A DNA stretch of 64,000 nt from Notolepis coatsorum. Its lineage: Eukaryota > Chordata > Actinopteri > Aulopiformes > Paralepididae. The stretch covers positions 92,693,182 to 92,757,181 of the forward strand of contig OZ020589.1 of the NCBI GenBank assembly GCA_963971535.1, in the 5' to 3' direction. Each line of letters opens with the position of its first letter. The first letter of the stretch is position 1. A program made the translations under genes and the position numbers. The notes beneath the pieces were generated by a model that had not been told where the DNA came from, made no database searches, and worked only from the letters and a program-made list of their open reading frames with translations. This document shows, piece by piece, positions 9,735 through 20,846 of this stretch.

Positions 9735-11593
9735 GACACGTCCCCAAGGACTTCAAAATTGCGAGAGTAACACCCCTGCACAAAAAAGGCAGTAAATTAG
9801 ACCCAGGCAACTACCGCCCTGTTTCTATCCTTACCTCCATCTCGAAAGTCATGGAAAAAATTGTATACGAACAGGTCGAAAAATATCTCACGGAAAAAAA
9901 TCGAATCTACGAATTCCAATCTGGCTTCAGAACATCCCACTCCACTGACACATGCCTTCTCTATTTAAACGACCACATCAAACAAGAGGTGGACGCAGGC
10001 AAATACTGCAGCATGGTCATGCTGGACCTACAAAAGGCCTTCGACACTGTCAATCACACCATTCTGATTGACAAGCTAAAAGCAATTGGTTTTGATAGTC
10101 TATCAGTGAGCTGGATGCAATCCTACCTGGAGGGGAGAGAGCAGATGGTGGAGGTAAACGGTATCCTATCCCCCCCCTCACAGTAAGCTGTGGTGTTCCA
10201 CAAGGAAGCATACTAGGTCCGCTACTGTTCCTAATTTATGCGAATGACATGTCGTCAGCTTGTGACTGCAACTTGTTCCTGTTTGCGGACGACTCAGCCC
10301 TGCTGGTCTCTGACAAGAACAAGTTACAGGTTGAAAAAACCCTCAGCTCGGAACTAGGCAAAATCTGCATATGGCTCGCTGATAACAAACTATCATTACA
10401 CATGGGCAAAACAGAGTCCATTCTCTTCGGTTCAAATAACAAACTCAGCAAGACCGACGGCTTCTCAGTTACAGTGGGTGACAATATTGTCACAAGGAAA
10501 GAAGATATTACATACCTGGGTTCCATCCTAGAGGCAAATCTTTCCTGTGACAAAATGGCATCCAATGTAATAAAAAAAAGTCAACCAACGAACTCGATTC
10601 TTGTACCGGATCTCCTCACTGGTAAACAAGAATACCCTGAAGACTCTGGCAGGAGCACTCATTCAAGGGTACTACGACTATGCTTGCACCTCATGGTACC
10701 AAAGCACCTCAAAGGCGCTAAAAACAAAATTACAAACATCTCAAAACAAACTGGTCAGTCTACTGCTTGACCTTACTCCTAGAACCCACCTCACCCCTGC
10801 CCACTTTGACAACCTAGGATGGCTTAGAGTAGACGACAGAGTACAGCAACTTGCAATGGGCCTGGTCTACAAGATACACTACACGACCAAGGTACCCATG
10901 TACATGTCAAAATACTTCCCAAAGGTCAGTGAATACCACGATCACAACACCAGAGGGAGCTCCACAAATCATGTTAAACCCAGATTCGGCTCAAACAAGG
11001 GACTAAACACGTTTCGCAATTATGCCACATCAATGTGGAACGCACTACCCAAAACTGTAAAGGAATGTGAATCACTACCCACTTTCAAAAACACTCTCAA
11101 AAAACACCTACGGGAGACTGCAATTCGAAACTGGCCCCTGTAAATGTCCTAACACAACCCCCTCCAATGTACAGTAAAAATGACCAAGTATGGTCTTCTC
11201 AATATTCCAATGTACAGTGTTGCTTGTAAGGTTGTACAGTGTTCCCCACCCACCCCTCCTACCCAACCCCCCCCCCCCCCCACCTACCCAACCTCCTCCA
11301 ATGTACAGTTTCTACGTCAAATGTATATACTTCTTTTCTGGACTCTTTTCGTATCACAAACAGTACTGTATTTGCAAATCTGGTATGTCATAAATGTATA
11401 GATGTAGCAGTACTGTCTATCTGTATGTCATATATGTTACGATGAATTGAAAATGGGGGACCCTGATGTAAACAAGACGAAAGTCTTTCTCTGGTCTGCA
11501 TCCCCTTAACAATTGTATGTATTGAGCTGTACTGTACTGTACCCATTCTGCAATCTGTTAATAAAGTTTTCAATCAATCAATCAATCAATCAT
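9735..11593 (+). mobile_element. AATC-tail LINE copy A, 3' part (RT domain and tail)
   Basis: It continues copy A from the GACAC junction. The plus strand encodes the RT fingers (NYRPVSILTSISKVMEK), then GVPQGSILGPLLF, the FADDSALL catalytic motif near 10280, and the C-terminal region, spread over frames at 9692-10186, 10249-10770 and 10601-11143 because of two small frameshifts. The 3' untranslated end carries a C-rich stretch at 11260-11282 and finishes with about five AATC units. Copy A is non-functional, but its DNA is close to copy B. Confidence 0.88.
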
Positions 11594-11620
11594 ACCTGAA
11601 GCCTGACTGATGGTCTAGGA
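11594..11620 (-). mobile_element. L2 remnant between LINE copy A and the hAT
   Basis: CCTGAAGCCTGACTGAT matches the L2 sequence at 54262-54278 and is the direct continuation of the L2 piece that ended at about 686. GTCTAGGA at its end is the hAT target duplication. Confidence 0.8.
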
Positions 11621-11694
11621 CAGGGAGGGGCAACTGGCGGCCCGCGGGCCGCATGCGGCCCTCACCGACGTTCCATGCGGCCCCAGGCCAATAT

Positions 11695-11845
11695 ATATTA
11701 AAAAAAGAAAGAAAAAAAAAATATATATAATTATAATTATCATTTTTATTTATTTTTTTTTTAATAAGAAGAGTCGGCAGTCGACTATGGCTCCTTTCGA
11801 TCGATTAGTCGACTATTTGACTAATAGGGGTCAGCCCTAGTCTGG
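11695..11845. mobile_element. hAT MITE end fragment inside the Charlie element
   Basis: An A/T-rich stretch leads into GATTAGTCGACTATTTGAC and ends GGGTCAGCCCTA. The same end occurs at about 51595-51650. It looks like one terminus of a small hAT whose other end is lost. Confidence 0.5.
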
Positions 11846-11890
11846 ACATATTCAACGCTGTTGAAAGTGCCGCAGCAATATGGGGGTTTT

Positions 11891-12772
11891 GATAAACTGT
11901 CGGCTGTTGTTACCGATGGAGCACCGGCAATGAAAGGAAAACGCACAGGATTCGCCGGGCTTCTAAGGCAGAGTGGCGTTGAGTGTCCAATGCTGCACTG
12001 CATTATACATCAGGTAAGTTCGCTAACATAATTTCCATCTATTGTGGGTCACTAATAATGACCAATGCGTGTCGAGTGTAGTCAAATTATATGCGAGAGT
12101 ATCTGATATAGGAGGCTCTCTGTGCCAAGAAGCTTGACTACAGCCATGTTATGGATTTGGTTACCAAGGTTACCAATCTAATTCGTGGAGGCAACAGGTC
12201 ACTAAATCATAGAAAGTTTGTCTCCTTTTTGGAAGAGATGGACACTGATTATGGCGACTTGCAGCTACACACAGAAATCCGATGGCTGAGCCGTGGGAAG
12301 TGCTTGGAGAGGTTTTTTGCGCTGCGTAAAGAAATCCCCACATTCTTGGATGAGCAACTGACTAGCGACACAAGCGCATACTGCACTAAACTCAGAGATA
12401 CAGCGTTTCTCTGTGACATGGCCTTCCTCACGGATATCACTTCGCACCTTAAACTGCAGCTTGAACTGTGCGAGCTACAGTCAGATCCTTTTTTTCAAGC
12501 AAAGAGAAATGAGAGGGGAATTTCGTTTTGGAAACTGCTACCTGAGCCCCACTTCCCACTCCTCAGGGACTTTGCCCTCTCTATGGCCAGTATGTTTGGG
12601 AGCACATACTATGTGAGAGCAATTTCTCAAACATGAAGCACATCAAGTCAAAGGAGAGAAACAGGCTGTCAGATGAAACATTATTTCATCTGATGCAGAT
12701 CGCATGCACAAACATTGAAGTTAACATTCCTGCTATTGTGCGCCAACAAGAGAGACAACAAGTGTCTCATTA
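11891..12772 (+). pseudogene. hAT-Charlie transposase remnant with an intron
   Basis: This is the catalytic and dimerisation part of a hAT transposase, related to the domesticated GTF2IRD2/SCAND3-type proteins. Exon A (11891-12013) has VVTDGAPAMKGKRTGF, holding one catalytic aspartate, and ends CIIHQ at a CAG/GTAAGT donor. The intron is 12014-12111 (98 bp, ends ATAG). Exon B (12112-12636) continues EALCAKKLDYSHV into a 161-codon frame with EIRWLSRGKCLERFF. One frame slip lies just before 11891. Another near 12612 moves the dimerisation tail (CESNFSNMKHIKSKERNRLS) to another frame ending at 12772. The N-terminal zinc finger is not seen. Confidence 0.85.
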
Positions 12773-12847
12773 AAGACAGGGGGGGAGGAGATGATGAAGA
12801 GGTGTAGAGGGGGGGAAGGAGATGATGAAGAGGTGTAGAGAGGGGAC

Positions 12848-12977
<130 letters not shown>

Positions 12978-13124
12978 ACCATTATTGACCCACTGTGGGG
13001 CGAGGGTGAATGTCATGCCAGTTTGATAAAGGGTCAATGGGAGGCATGTAGTATTGCACTTTACTTTACTTGCACTTTACTTGTTTACTTTTGTAGTGTT
13101 CAGATAACACTATAACACAAACAA

Positions 13125-13363
13125 ACATTCCTGCTGCATTTCACTACAACAGTAAATCAAAAGTGCAATAATAAATTATTTTGTTAAATGTATAAACTTT
13201 TATCCTGCTACTAAACAAAACATTCCTGGGTGCTTCATATCCATAACATGCATTTCAGTGTTATAATGTTTTGTTTAGTAGCAGGATAAAAGTTTATACA
13301 TTTAACAAAATCATTTATTATTGCACTTTTGATTTACTGTTGTAGTGAAATGCAGCAGGAATG
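13125..13363. repeat. Long inverted repeat (hairpin) in the hAT
   Basis: Arms of about 100 bases at 13125-13229 and 13261-13363 are near-perfect reverse complements (for example GTAGCAGGATAAAAGTTTAT against its partner), separated by a loop of about 30 bases. Confidence 0.88.
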
Positions 13364-13719
13364 CTGCTTTGTGTTTGTTGAGCAGTGGGCTTTAAGTTCA
13401 TACATTTATTTTATTAGAAGGCTTAATTATAATTGATCATTTTTGTATATATTTGGGGTTACACAGCAATACTTTTAAATTCAGCTGTTTATAAATTGAT
13501 AAAGTTGAAATTGCATTACTAAATGCATTTGAAATGGAATAAAAACAAAGTTACAACAAATTATAATTGTTTATATACCTTATTTATCACATCTGTGACT
13601 ATTATGGGCTATTTGAGTGATGGGGTACTACTGGCGGGACTGCCAATAAACAATGCGGCCCCCCAGATTGATTGTGGAAATTTTGTGGCCCTCACCATAT
13701 ACAAAGTTGCCCACCCCTG

Positions 13720-13907
13720 GTCTAGGAGGTAATTCTGTAAAAGATAATCAGTAAGTTGGTTGGATACAGCATGTTCAAGTGATTTAGAAAGGAAATAGAG
13801 AAGAGAGACAGGGTGATAGTTGTCTATGACGGTGGGGTTCGTGTTTTTTTTTTTTAATTTTATGACCGGTGTGATTCTGGCCTGTTTTAGGGATTGAGGG
13901 AGGAGTT
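13720..13907 (-). mobile_element. L2 remnant beyond the hAT
   Basis: It matches the L2 copy at about 54290-54490 (GTAAGTTGGTTGGATACAGC and onward) and resumes exactly after the GTCTAGGA duplication. About 130 bases after it, up to the next LINE, show nothing recognisable. Confidence 0.82.
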
Positions 13908-14033
13908 GATGGTCTATGGCATGGCTTCCAACATTTATCCATTTAGGTACTGGGAAGAATTATAACCGTTATTATCATACAAAACACTATTTGTATTGTA
14001 AAGGTTCGTTTAAATGCTTAGTTTGATGTTTTA

Positions 14034-16424
14034 ATGTGCATTGACCTCATACTGACCTCTGACAAGTCCAAGATCTCCAGTAAAGGGGTTATAGCATGCG
14101 GGTTAAGTGATCATTACATGATATTCTGTACCCGCAAAAAGCTAAAACTAAAGGCTGGCTGTCACAAAACAGTCACATCTAGAGACCTCAAAACCTACTC
14201 TAGCGAGGCCTTTAACCTTGAACTGGAGAGTCTGGACTGGTCAGATGAACTCAATGGTACACTGGTTGAAGAAACTTGGCTTGGCTTCAAAACCAAATTT
14301 TCATCAATACTAAACAAAATGGCCCCCCTAAGAACCACCAGGGTAAAAAATCGCGCTGAGCCATGGATGCACACTGAAATACTGACCGCTATGAAAGCCA
14401 GAGACAAAAAATGCTCTGAGTTTCGTAAAAGTCAGTCAAAGCTTACCAAAAGCACGAGCAGTGAACTCCAAGACCACGTGACTGAACTCAAACTAGAAAG
14501 AAACAGACTAAGAAATGACGTAAACTCCATGATCAAAACTGCAAAAAAAAATTTCATCAATGACAAAACCGAGGAAAACAAAAATAAACCACGTGAACTT
14601 TGGAAATTACTCAACAATCAACTAGGCTGCAGTAAAAAACTCAAAACCAGGTTCTCAAACATAAACATAAAGACGGACAACACGCTCATCACAGACAAGC
14701 TGGATGTAGCCAATTACTTAAACACTTTCTTCACAAACATAGCCACAACACTGGTAAACAAACTACCCTCCCACTCAGGGCAGTATGGGGTAGAACACAT
14801 AGTAGCATACTACATGAACCTAGGCGTCCACAAAGACGACTTCAAACTGGAAATAGTAACTACAGATGAGGTACTCAAAAAACTGAGCGCCCTCCAACCA
14901 AACAAGGCCACTGGCCATGACAACATCCCCTCCAAATTCCTCAGAGACTCAGCAGCAGCCATCACCCCAGTCATCACACACATAATAAACCTCTCCATAA
15001 AACAGGGACACGTCCCCAAGGACTTCAAAATTGCGAGAGTAACACCCCTGCACAAAAAGGGCAGCAAATTAGACCCGGGTAACTACCGCCCTGTTTCTAT
15101 CCTTACATCCATCTCGAAAGTCATGGAAAAAATAGTATACGAACAGATCGAAAAATACCTCGCGGAAAAAAATCTAATCTACGAATTCCAATCTGGCTTC
15201 AGAACATCCCACTCCACTGACACATGCCTTCTCTACTTGAACGACCACATCAAACAAGAGGTGGACGCGGGCAAATACTGCGGCATGGTCATGCTGGACC
15301 TACAAAAGGCCTTCGACACTGTCAATCACACCATTCTGATTGACAAGCTAAAAGCAATTGGTTTTGATAGTTTATCAGTGAGCTGGATACAATCCTACCT
15401 GGAGGGGAGGGAACAGATGGTGGAAGTAAACGGTACCCTATCCCCCCCCCTCACAGTGAGCTGTGGTGTTCCACAAGGAAGCATACTAGGACCGCTACTA
15501 TTCCTAATTTATGCAAATGACATGTCGTCAGCTTGTGACTGCAACTTGTTCCTGTTTGCGGACGACTCAGCCCTGCTGGTCTCTGACAAGAACAAGTTAC
15601 AGGTTGAAAAAGCCCTCAGCTCGGAACTAGGCAAAATCTGCATATGGCTCGCCGACAACAAACTATCATTACACATGGGCAAAACAGAGTCCATTCTCTT
15701 CGGTTCAAATAACAAACTCAGCAAGACTGACGACTTCTCGGTTACAGTGGGTGACAATATTGTCACAAGGAAAGATGAAATTACCTACCTGGGTTCCATC
15801 CTAGAGGCTAATCTTTCCTGTGACAAAATGGCATCCAATGTAATAAAAAAAGTCAACCAACGAACGCGATTCTTGTACCGGATCTCCTCTCTGGTAAACA
15901 AGAATACCCTGAAGACTCTAGCAGGAGCACTCATTCAAGGGTACTACGACTATGCTTGCACCTCATGGTACCAAAGCACCTCAAAGGCACTAAAAAACAA
16001 ATTACAAACATCTCAAAACAAGCTAGTCAGACTACTACTTGACCTGACTCCTAGAACCCACCTCACCCCTGCCCACTTTGACAACCTAGGATGGCTTAGA
16101 GTAGACGACAGAGTACAGCAACTTGCAATGGGCCTGGTCTACAAGATACACTACGCGACCAAGGTACCCATGTACATGTCAAAATACTTCCCAAAGGTCA
16201 GTGAATACCACGATCACAACACCAGAGGGAGCTCCACAAATCATGTAAAACCCAGATTCGGCTCAAACAAGGGACTAAACACGTTTCGCAATTATGCCAC
16301 ATCAATGTGGAACGCCCTGCCTAAAGCTGTAAAGGAATGTGAATCACTACCCACCTTCAAAAACACTCTCAAAAAACACCTACGTGAGACTGCAATTCGA
16401 AACTGGCCCCTACAAATGTCCTAA
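14034..16424 (+). CDS. LINE ORF2 remainder: endonuclease C-terminus plus reverse transcriptase
   Basis: A 796-codon frame. The first methionine is accidental and lies at the truncation border. Residues 1-30 are the end of an apurinic-type endonuclease (SDH at 25-27). Residues 330-620 are the reverse transcriptase: NYRPVS near 350, GVPQGSILGP at 478-487, FADD at 508-511. The C-terminal third has the usual LINE tail domain ending in KHLRETAIRNWPLQMS. In an intact element this protein nicks the target and copies the RNA into DNA in place. The endonuclease catalytic part is mostly missing, so activity on its own is not expected. Confidence 0.9.
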   Translation: MCIDLILTSDKSKISSKGVIACGLSDHYMIFCTRKKLKLKAGCHKTVTSRDLKTYSSEAFNLELESLDWSDELNGTLVEETWLGFKTKFSSILNKMAPLRTTRVKNRAEPWMHTEILTAMKARDKKCSEFRKSQSKLTKSTSSELQDHVTELKLERNRLRNDVNSMIKTAKKNFINDKTEENKNKPRELWKLLNNQLGCSKKLKTRFSNINIKTDNTLITDKLDVANYLNTFFTNIATTLVNKLPSHSGQYGVEHIVAYYMNLGVHKDDFKLEIVTTDEVLKKLSALQPNKATGHDNIPSKFLRDSAAAITPVITHIINLSIKQGHVPKDFKIARVTPLHKKGSKLDPGNYRPVSILTSISKVMEKIVYEQIEKYLAEKNLIYEFQSGFRTSHSTDTCLLYLNDHIKQEVDAGKYCGMVMLDLQKAFDTVNHTILIDKLKAIGFDSLSVSWIQSYLEGREQMVEVNGTLSPPLTVSCGVPQGSILGPLLFLIYANDMSSACDCNLFLFADDSALLVSDKNKLQVEKALSSELGKICIWLADNKLSLHMGKTESILFGSNNKLSKTDDFSVTVGDNIVTRKDEITYLGSILEANLSCDKMASNVIKKVNQRTRFLYRISSLVNKNTLKTLAGALIQGYYDYACTSWYQSTSKALKNKLQTSQNKLVRLLLDLTPRTHLTPAHFDNLGWLRVDDRVQQLAMGLVYKIHYATKVPMYMSKYFPKVSEYHDHNTRGSSTNHVKPRFGSNKGLNTFRNYATSMWNALPKAVKECESLPTFKNTLKKHLRETAIRNWPLQMS

Positions 16425-16880
16425 CCTAGTTGTACAGTAAATTACCAAGTAAGGCTTTGTCAACATTCCAATGTACAGTGTAAAATGTGTGTGTGTCCCC
16501 TACCCAACCCCCCCCCCCCCCCCCCCCCCCCCACCTCCAATGTACAGCCCTCACCCAACCCACCCAACCCCACCCCACCAACCTCCTCCAATGTACAGTT
16601 TCTACGCCAAATGTATATACACTCCTTTTCTGGACACTTTTGTATCACAAACAGTACTGTATTTGCAAATCTGATATGTCATAAATGTATAGATGTAGCA
16701 GTACTGTCTATCTGTATGTCATGTATGTCATATATGTTATGATGAATTGAAAATGGGGGACCCTGGTGGAAACAAGACGAAAGTCTTTCTCTGGTCTGCA
16801 TCCCCTTAACAATTGTATGTATTGAGATGTACTGTACTGTACCCATTCTGCAATCTGTTAATAAACTTTTCAATCAATCA
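14037..16880 (+). mobile_element. AATC-tail LINE copy B, 5'-truncated, coding frame intact
   Basis: This is a 2.8-kb LINE of the CR1/L2/Rex1 group. It starts inside the endonuclease and runs through RT to the tail ACCCATTCTGCAATCTGTTA and AATC units. The 3' untranslated part has a run of C at 16510-16532. It is truncated at the 5' side compared with copy A and so could not move by itself, but the frame is unbroken, which suggests a fairly young insertion. I see no clean target duplication. Confidence 0.92.
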
Positions 16881-17076
16881 TAATAACTCGTAACTTCTGT
16901 GTGCTGCAGACTTTACTGCTTTTATTTTGAAAAGGTCCCACCGGAAGTATTATTGTTGTTGTCGCTAGCGGAACACTGGTTGCTAGAGCTGAACACAGGA
17001 ACTCCGTTCTGTGTTCGATTAGCTTCAGAGCTAGCTAGCTAACAGGCGTAAATCCTTATTTTTGATTGTTTTTAAA

Positions 17077-17236
17077 ATGTATAGAATACAAATAGTGAGA
17101 TCGATAGTCAACGAACGACTAACAGCAGCTGCCGAAGAGATATTCGGGGTATTTGCAAGAACTATAGCAGAATATGAAGGAGAGATCGATCGCCAGCGTA
17201 AGCAGCTGGATGCTCTGAAGCCTGAGATGAAAACAG
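17077..17236 (+). CDS. First coding exon of a fish C2H2 zinc-finger-type gene
   Basis: ATG at 17077 opens 53 codons beginning MYRIQIVRSIVNERLTAAAE and containing EEIFGVFARTIAEYEGEID. It ends at an ACAG/GTTTGT donor (17236/17237) in phase 1. This amphipathic, acidic N-terminal module is what many fish multi-zinc-finger proteins start with (known from the family). The methionine at 17077 is preferred over an upstream TTG. No exon with C2H2 fingers is visible anywhere in the window, so this is either the first exon of a gene reaching beyond it or a stranded duplicate. It lies between a LINE and a repeat-poor stretch, not clearly inside a transposon. Confidence 0.75.
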
Positions 17237-17244
17237 GTTTGTAA

Positions 17245-18293
17245 AAATCAAAAGGTCCTTTGGATTTAATTCTTAAGACAGACCAACCATTTACAAGTTC
17301 TCCTTTAAGTTGCAGTCATATAATTTACCTCGCACTTTTGTGCTTTAGTCCCGAACTACACAAGGCCTAATTGGAGGTAACATCAGGAATTGAGTGGCCC
17401 TGATAACACGGTTACAGTTTTGCGCTAATGTTTTGTCGTCTTTCATTCACCACCACTCAAAACACACAGAATTGTGGCGCTACTGTTCGCCCCCCATTGC
17501 GGAAGAAATGGCGCCTCGCTCATTCAACTTTGACCTGTGAAATTGCTTGACAGCATACTAGATGCGTGTGAAAAATCCCGTTCCTCTGTGAATCGGATTG
17601 ATTTGACTCCGATGATCTTCTACAACATGTCAACTAAGAGAGTTAATATACATTTCAGGAATTCTATCCATGTCCCCTCCTGTAGGGGGAATCTGCTTTT
17701 CACATATCCCTACAAATAACAACAGGGCAAGTCGCACTTAATCCATTCTTTTAACGCCTTACTTTATGCCTATTGAAACAATTGGGTACAATTTCCTGGA
17801 ACAAGGTCCGGTCTTTACCACACACATTTCTACTTACTAATGAGGCCAAATAAATTTAATTTCACATACCGATAATCCATAGGTTCTATCCTGCTAATAT
17901 GTCCCTGAAGAAATGTAAGCCTGATATTGACATATGTTTAAGTTGTTAATTCTGTAAAGAACATCCAAAGAGACAACAAATAAATGATGTTTCCAATATC
18001 TTTCTAAGACACTAAACATTACAAATATGTTGCACAATCAAATAAGCCTCCTCTACTTTTACTGGTATAAGCTATTTTAAATCATATCAAATGTATTTGT
18101 AAAGCCTGAAATCACAAGGTAATGTCCCCATGGGCTGTACAAGTCTTCTTGAACAAGTCAAGAAGAAACATCACAATAAATCAATGACGAAATCCAAATA
18201 AGCAACACTCCCAGACATTCCCCAACGAAGGTAAGGAAAAACTCACTAAAAACCTAGCAATAGGAAAAAAGCACGACAGGCGATCTGGAGTTT
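17245..18293. other. No gene seen
   Basis: About 1 kb without a convincing coding frame. From about 18080 to 18290 it resembles a common fish dispersed 3' tail (spaced motifs such as AAGGTAATGTCCCCATGGGC and GGAAAAACTCAC), but I cannot classify it. Confidence 0.5.
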
Positions 18294-18960
18294 CAAGTTC
18301 AAGTTTCTTTAATAGTTGTCATACAGAAGTACAGAATACTTTTATACAAAATGCTTCTTACTGTTACGCTCCAGAGACTGTGCAAGACAAGATAAGTATG
18401 AAATAAAATAACATAGTATAGCATGTAAATTAGAAGTAAAAAAATGAGGTCACAGTGTTCAATATATACATATGTACAATGTTCGATGCAGAATAGACGT
18501 AACTGAGTTACCATATAATATACAATACTATGCAGTGTACTAATATACAATACTATATAGTGCAAGGCAGAAATGGGATGAGGTGCAATTTAGGTACAAT
18601 TTACAGTAGGTGTACGAGTTGTAGTGCAAATCCTTTATCAATAAATATAAAGTGTGTTTGTGTGATCTAAAGTGTGGAGAGTGGGTGCTGCAGTGTGTTG
18701 CTTGTTTAAGTGAGTGTGTACGTGTGGGTGTGTGTGCTGTGTGCATTTGATGGTTGTTGCATAGTGTTTATTGTTCGTTTAGCAGCCTGATGGCCTGGGG
18801 ATAGAAGCTTCTTCTGAGTCTTTCTGTGCTCGCCTTAAGACTCCGGTATCGCTTGCCTGACCGCAGCAGTTCAAAGAGGCAGTTGTTCGAGTGGCTCGAG
18901 TCCTTAATAATTCTCTTAGCCTTCCCCCTGCACCGCTTGTTGTAAATGTTCTGGAGGGAG
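18294..18960 (-). mobile_element. Rex1-like LINE 3' end
   Basis: On the minus strand the end of a LINE reading frame is visible (GKRYRSLKASTERLRRSFYP then QAIRLLNEQ and stop near 18775). It is followed by a long 3' untranslated region ending in an AAGTTCAAG-like tail at 18294-18310. This is the C-terminal LINE segment common in fish Rex1-like families. It is strongly 5'-truncated. Confidence 0.65.
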
Positions 18961-19371
18961 GAGAGAAACCTTAGATGGGCCGTTCAAAGGGGGATCCCCC
19001 AACTTGGATGTCGGATAATATAGTGTTGCTACTTCAAACTTGCTATGGATGATCGATGGGTGGAGAATAAAACAGGCGAATAGTTGGTATATACATATAA
19101 TAAAACACATATGTACATGCAATAGCAACTGGGGTACATGAGAGCATTTTTGAAAGATTGTAATAGAATAGAGATAAGAACAACAACATAAGAAAAATAA
19201 TAGGGAAATGAGCGCTGGTATGAAAATAAGATAACTTAGTCTAGCTTTAAGTCTCACTCCATTAATTTCATAGATTCCCAGGTCTGCTTATTTTCACAGA
19301 TCTGTTGACTAAAGTAGCCAGCGAGATTCATGTCTAGGTTCCTCTATGTCTTAGGGTGGTTTCTCCCTAGG
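18961..19371. other. No gene seen
   Basis: A/T-rich sequence without a recognised domain or repeat border. Confidence 0.5.
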
Positions 19372-19503
19372 CATCCGGGGTCGAATCCAAGCACGTGGGT
19401 ACAACAGATCCATCGAACAATGTCGAGCTAAAGTGAAGAAGATGAGGCTTCAATATCTTAAAGTACGGGATGCAGTGCGCAAATCAGGCAGCTCATCTGA
19501 AAA
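19372..19503 (+). pseudogene. Myb/SANT-like (trihelix) DNA-binding domain fragment
   Basis: After a plausible acceptor (TTTCTCCCTAG ending near 19370), the plus strand reads about 44 residues including RGYNRSIEQCRAKVKKMRLQ and YLKVRDAVRKSGSSSE. The spacing of Gly-Tyr, Gln-Cys-Arg and the basic helix is that of Myb/SANT-like domains found in Harbinger MYB-like proteins and in fish ZSCAN29-like proteins. The rest of the domain is cut off where a hAT end begins at about 19504. Only this one exon is seen, so it is a captured or decayed piece. Confidence 0.6.
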
Positions 19504-19661
19504 AAAATATATATACTGGATTACTATTACGACTACTACCACTGCCAATACTACTGATACAGCCCTATTGGCAAACTTTATAAAAAAAAATTCCCGGTTC
19601 ATTATACAACTGTTCATTATACAACAAATTCAACTGTGGCGGTAATTAATGGGAAACACTG
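19504..19661. mobile_element. hAT-like MITE end (CAGTGTTTCCC family)
   Basis: It shares the stretch around ATTACTATTACGACTACTAC with 33816-33910 and finishes with the reverse of CAGTGTTTCCC. The other terminus is not found here. Confidence 0.55.
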
Positions 19662-20484
19662 TGGACCTCTGCTGTTTTGTCTATGCCTCTGATTAGGGTT
19701 AGCTTAGCTTAGTTACCGTAAGCAGCTAACGTTAGTTTAGGTATTTAACACGACGTGGGCATAAAGGAATGGCGAGGATGCAAAGCATGTTAGATGCATT
19801 TGACCCGTTGCGGGGGGGAAAGCAGGGACTTATTTCGGGTTGCGACCAAATAGGCACACTCTGGAGCCCTGCTGTAACGTCTTCACACACAGGCTTCACA
19901 CTGTGCTACTGCTAGGGATGGGTACCGAATTCGGTACTTTTGAGGTACCGAACCGAAACACGTCGGTACTACCGAGTATCGAATCAAGTGAGAAACCGAA
20001 AAAAAAATGTTTTTTTTTTTATTTTATTTTTTTTTAAACTTTTAAAACTTTTTTTTTTAACTTTTCTTTTCATGTCAACATTCACACGCACAATATATGC
20101 TTACCTAGGATTTGACTTGATTCAACAACAAAGCAGTCGGAGCAATGACAAGCCGAAAACTGTCAATTGTAGTTATTTGAAGTTTGGATTTTATTTTTTA
20201 TGACTGAGGTAGGTAAATTAAATTTCTTGAGACTTGAGAAGTACCGAAAAAAGGTACCGTTGGGTACCGGTATTGATTCACAGGTACCGGTATCGGTTCA
20301 AATGTGAAAGGTACCCATCCCTAGCTACTGCTGTTGTTGACTCTGCCAGATGGTTTGTTTTCACATCTCTCATGATGATTTTGCGCGAATCCAGCTGCCG
20401 GAGCTGCACTTGGGCGTGATACTCGCCACACGATTGTCAAAATAAGAGTATCGATATGAACCGAGCTCGCTAATGTTACTGGGA
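19662..20484. mobile_element. Decayed hAT interior related to 41030-41530
   Basis: It matches the interior of the hAT at 40367-41568 at several places (GCATAAAGGAATGGCGA, GATGCATTTGACCCGTTGCG, the ATATGAACCGA region), but no terminal repeats of its own are evident. It hosts the clean MITE 19913-20323. Confidence 0.5.
19913..20323. mobile_element. hAT MITE, TAGGGATGGGTACC family (411 bp)
   Basis: Ends TAGGGATGGGTACC / GGTACCCATCCCTA, rich in GGTACCG repeats, with a perfect 8-bp duplication GCTACTGC (19905-19912, 20324-20331). A 407-bp sister lies at 48636-49042. Fragments lie at 29058-29345 and 30034-30099. Confidence 0.93.
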
Positions 20485-20846
20485 TTAACACATAGGGTGC
20501 CACGCCCCTTTGCCCAGATAACCCCTTGAGTGCCAGCGCTTTAGTCAATGGGAGGTCGGGATATTTGCGAACGCTAAAACTATATCTTAAATTATGGCTA
20601 TGGGTCTAAAACACCCCTCGGTTATCAATGACTTGCTTGCAGTTGCAGTCAACATGTACGAAACGGATTGTTTTTTCATTGGTACATTTCCGTTTTATAC
20701 CGTTTTGAAAAGGGTATAGTTTCGGAGAGTTCTAGTAATTTCGGAGAAATTCAGCGATAATAGCCCTTTAGTGGAATACACAAAACACGTTGTCATTTTT
20801 CGGCTGATTTATGAATAGTTTTCAAATAAATGCTAGATTAGCGATA
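20485..20846. mobile_element. TTAA-type element fragment
   Basis: It starts TTAACACATAGGGTGCC like the termini of the TTAA-bounded elements at 30271 and 59299 and shares scattered interior similarity with them. The far end is lost at a hAT piece beginning AGGGCTGTACCGAATG. Confidence 0.45.

Noticed and set aside
17537-17719. 60-codon frame downstream of the zinc-finger first exon
   Set aside because: No acidic linker or C2H2 motif and no good acceptor, so not taken as a second exon.
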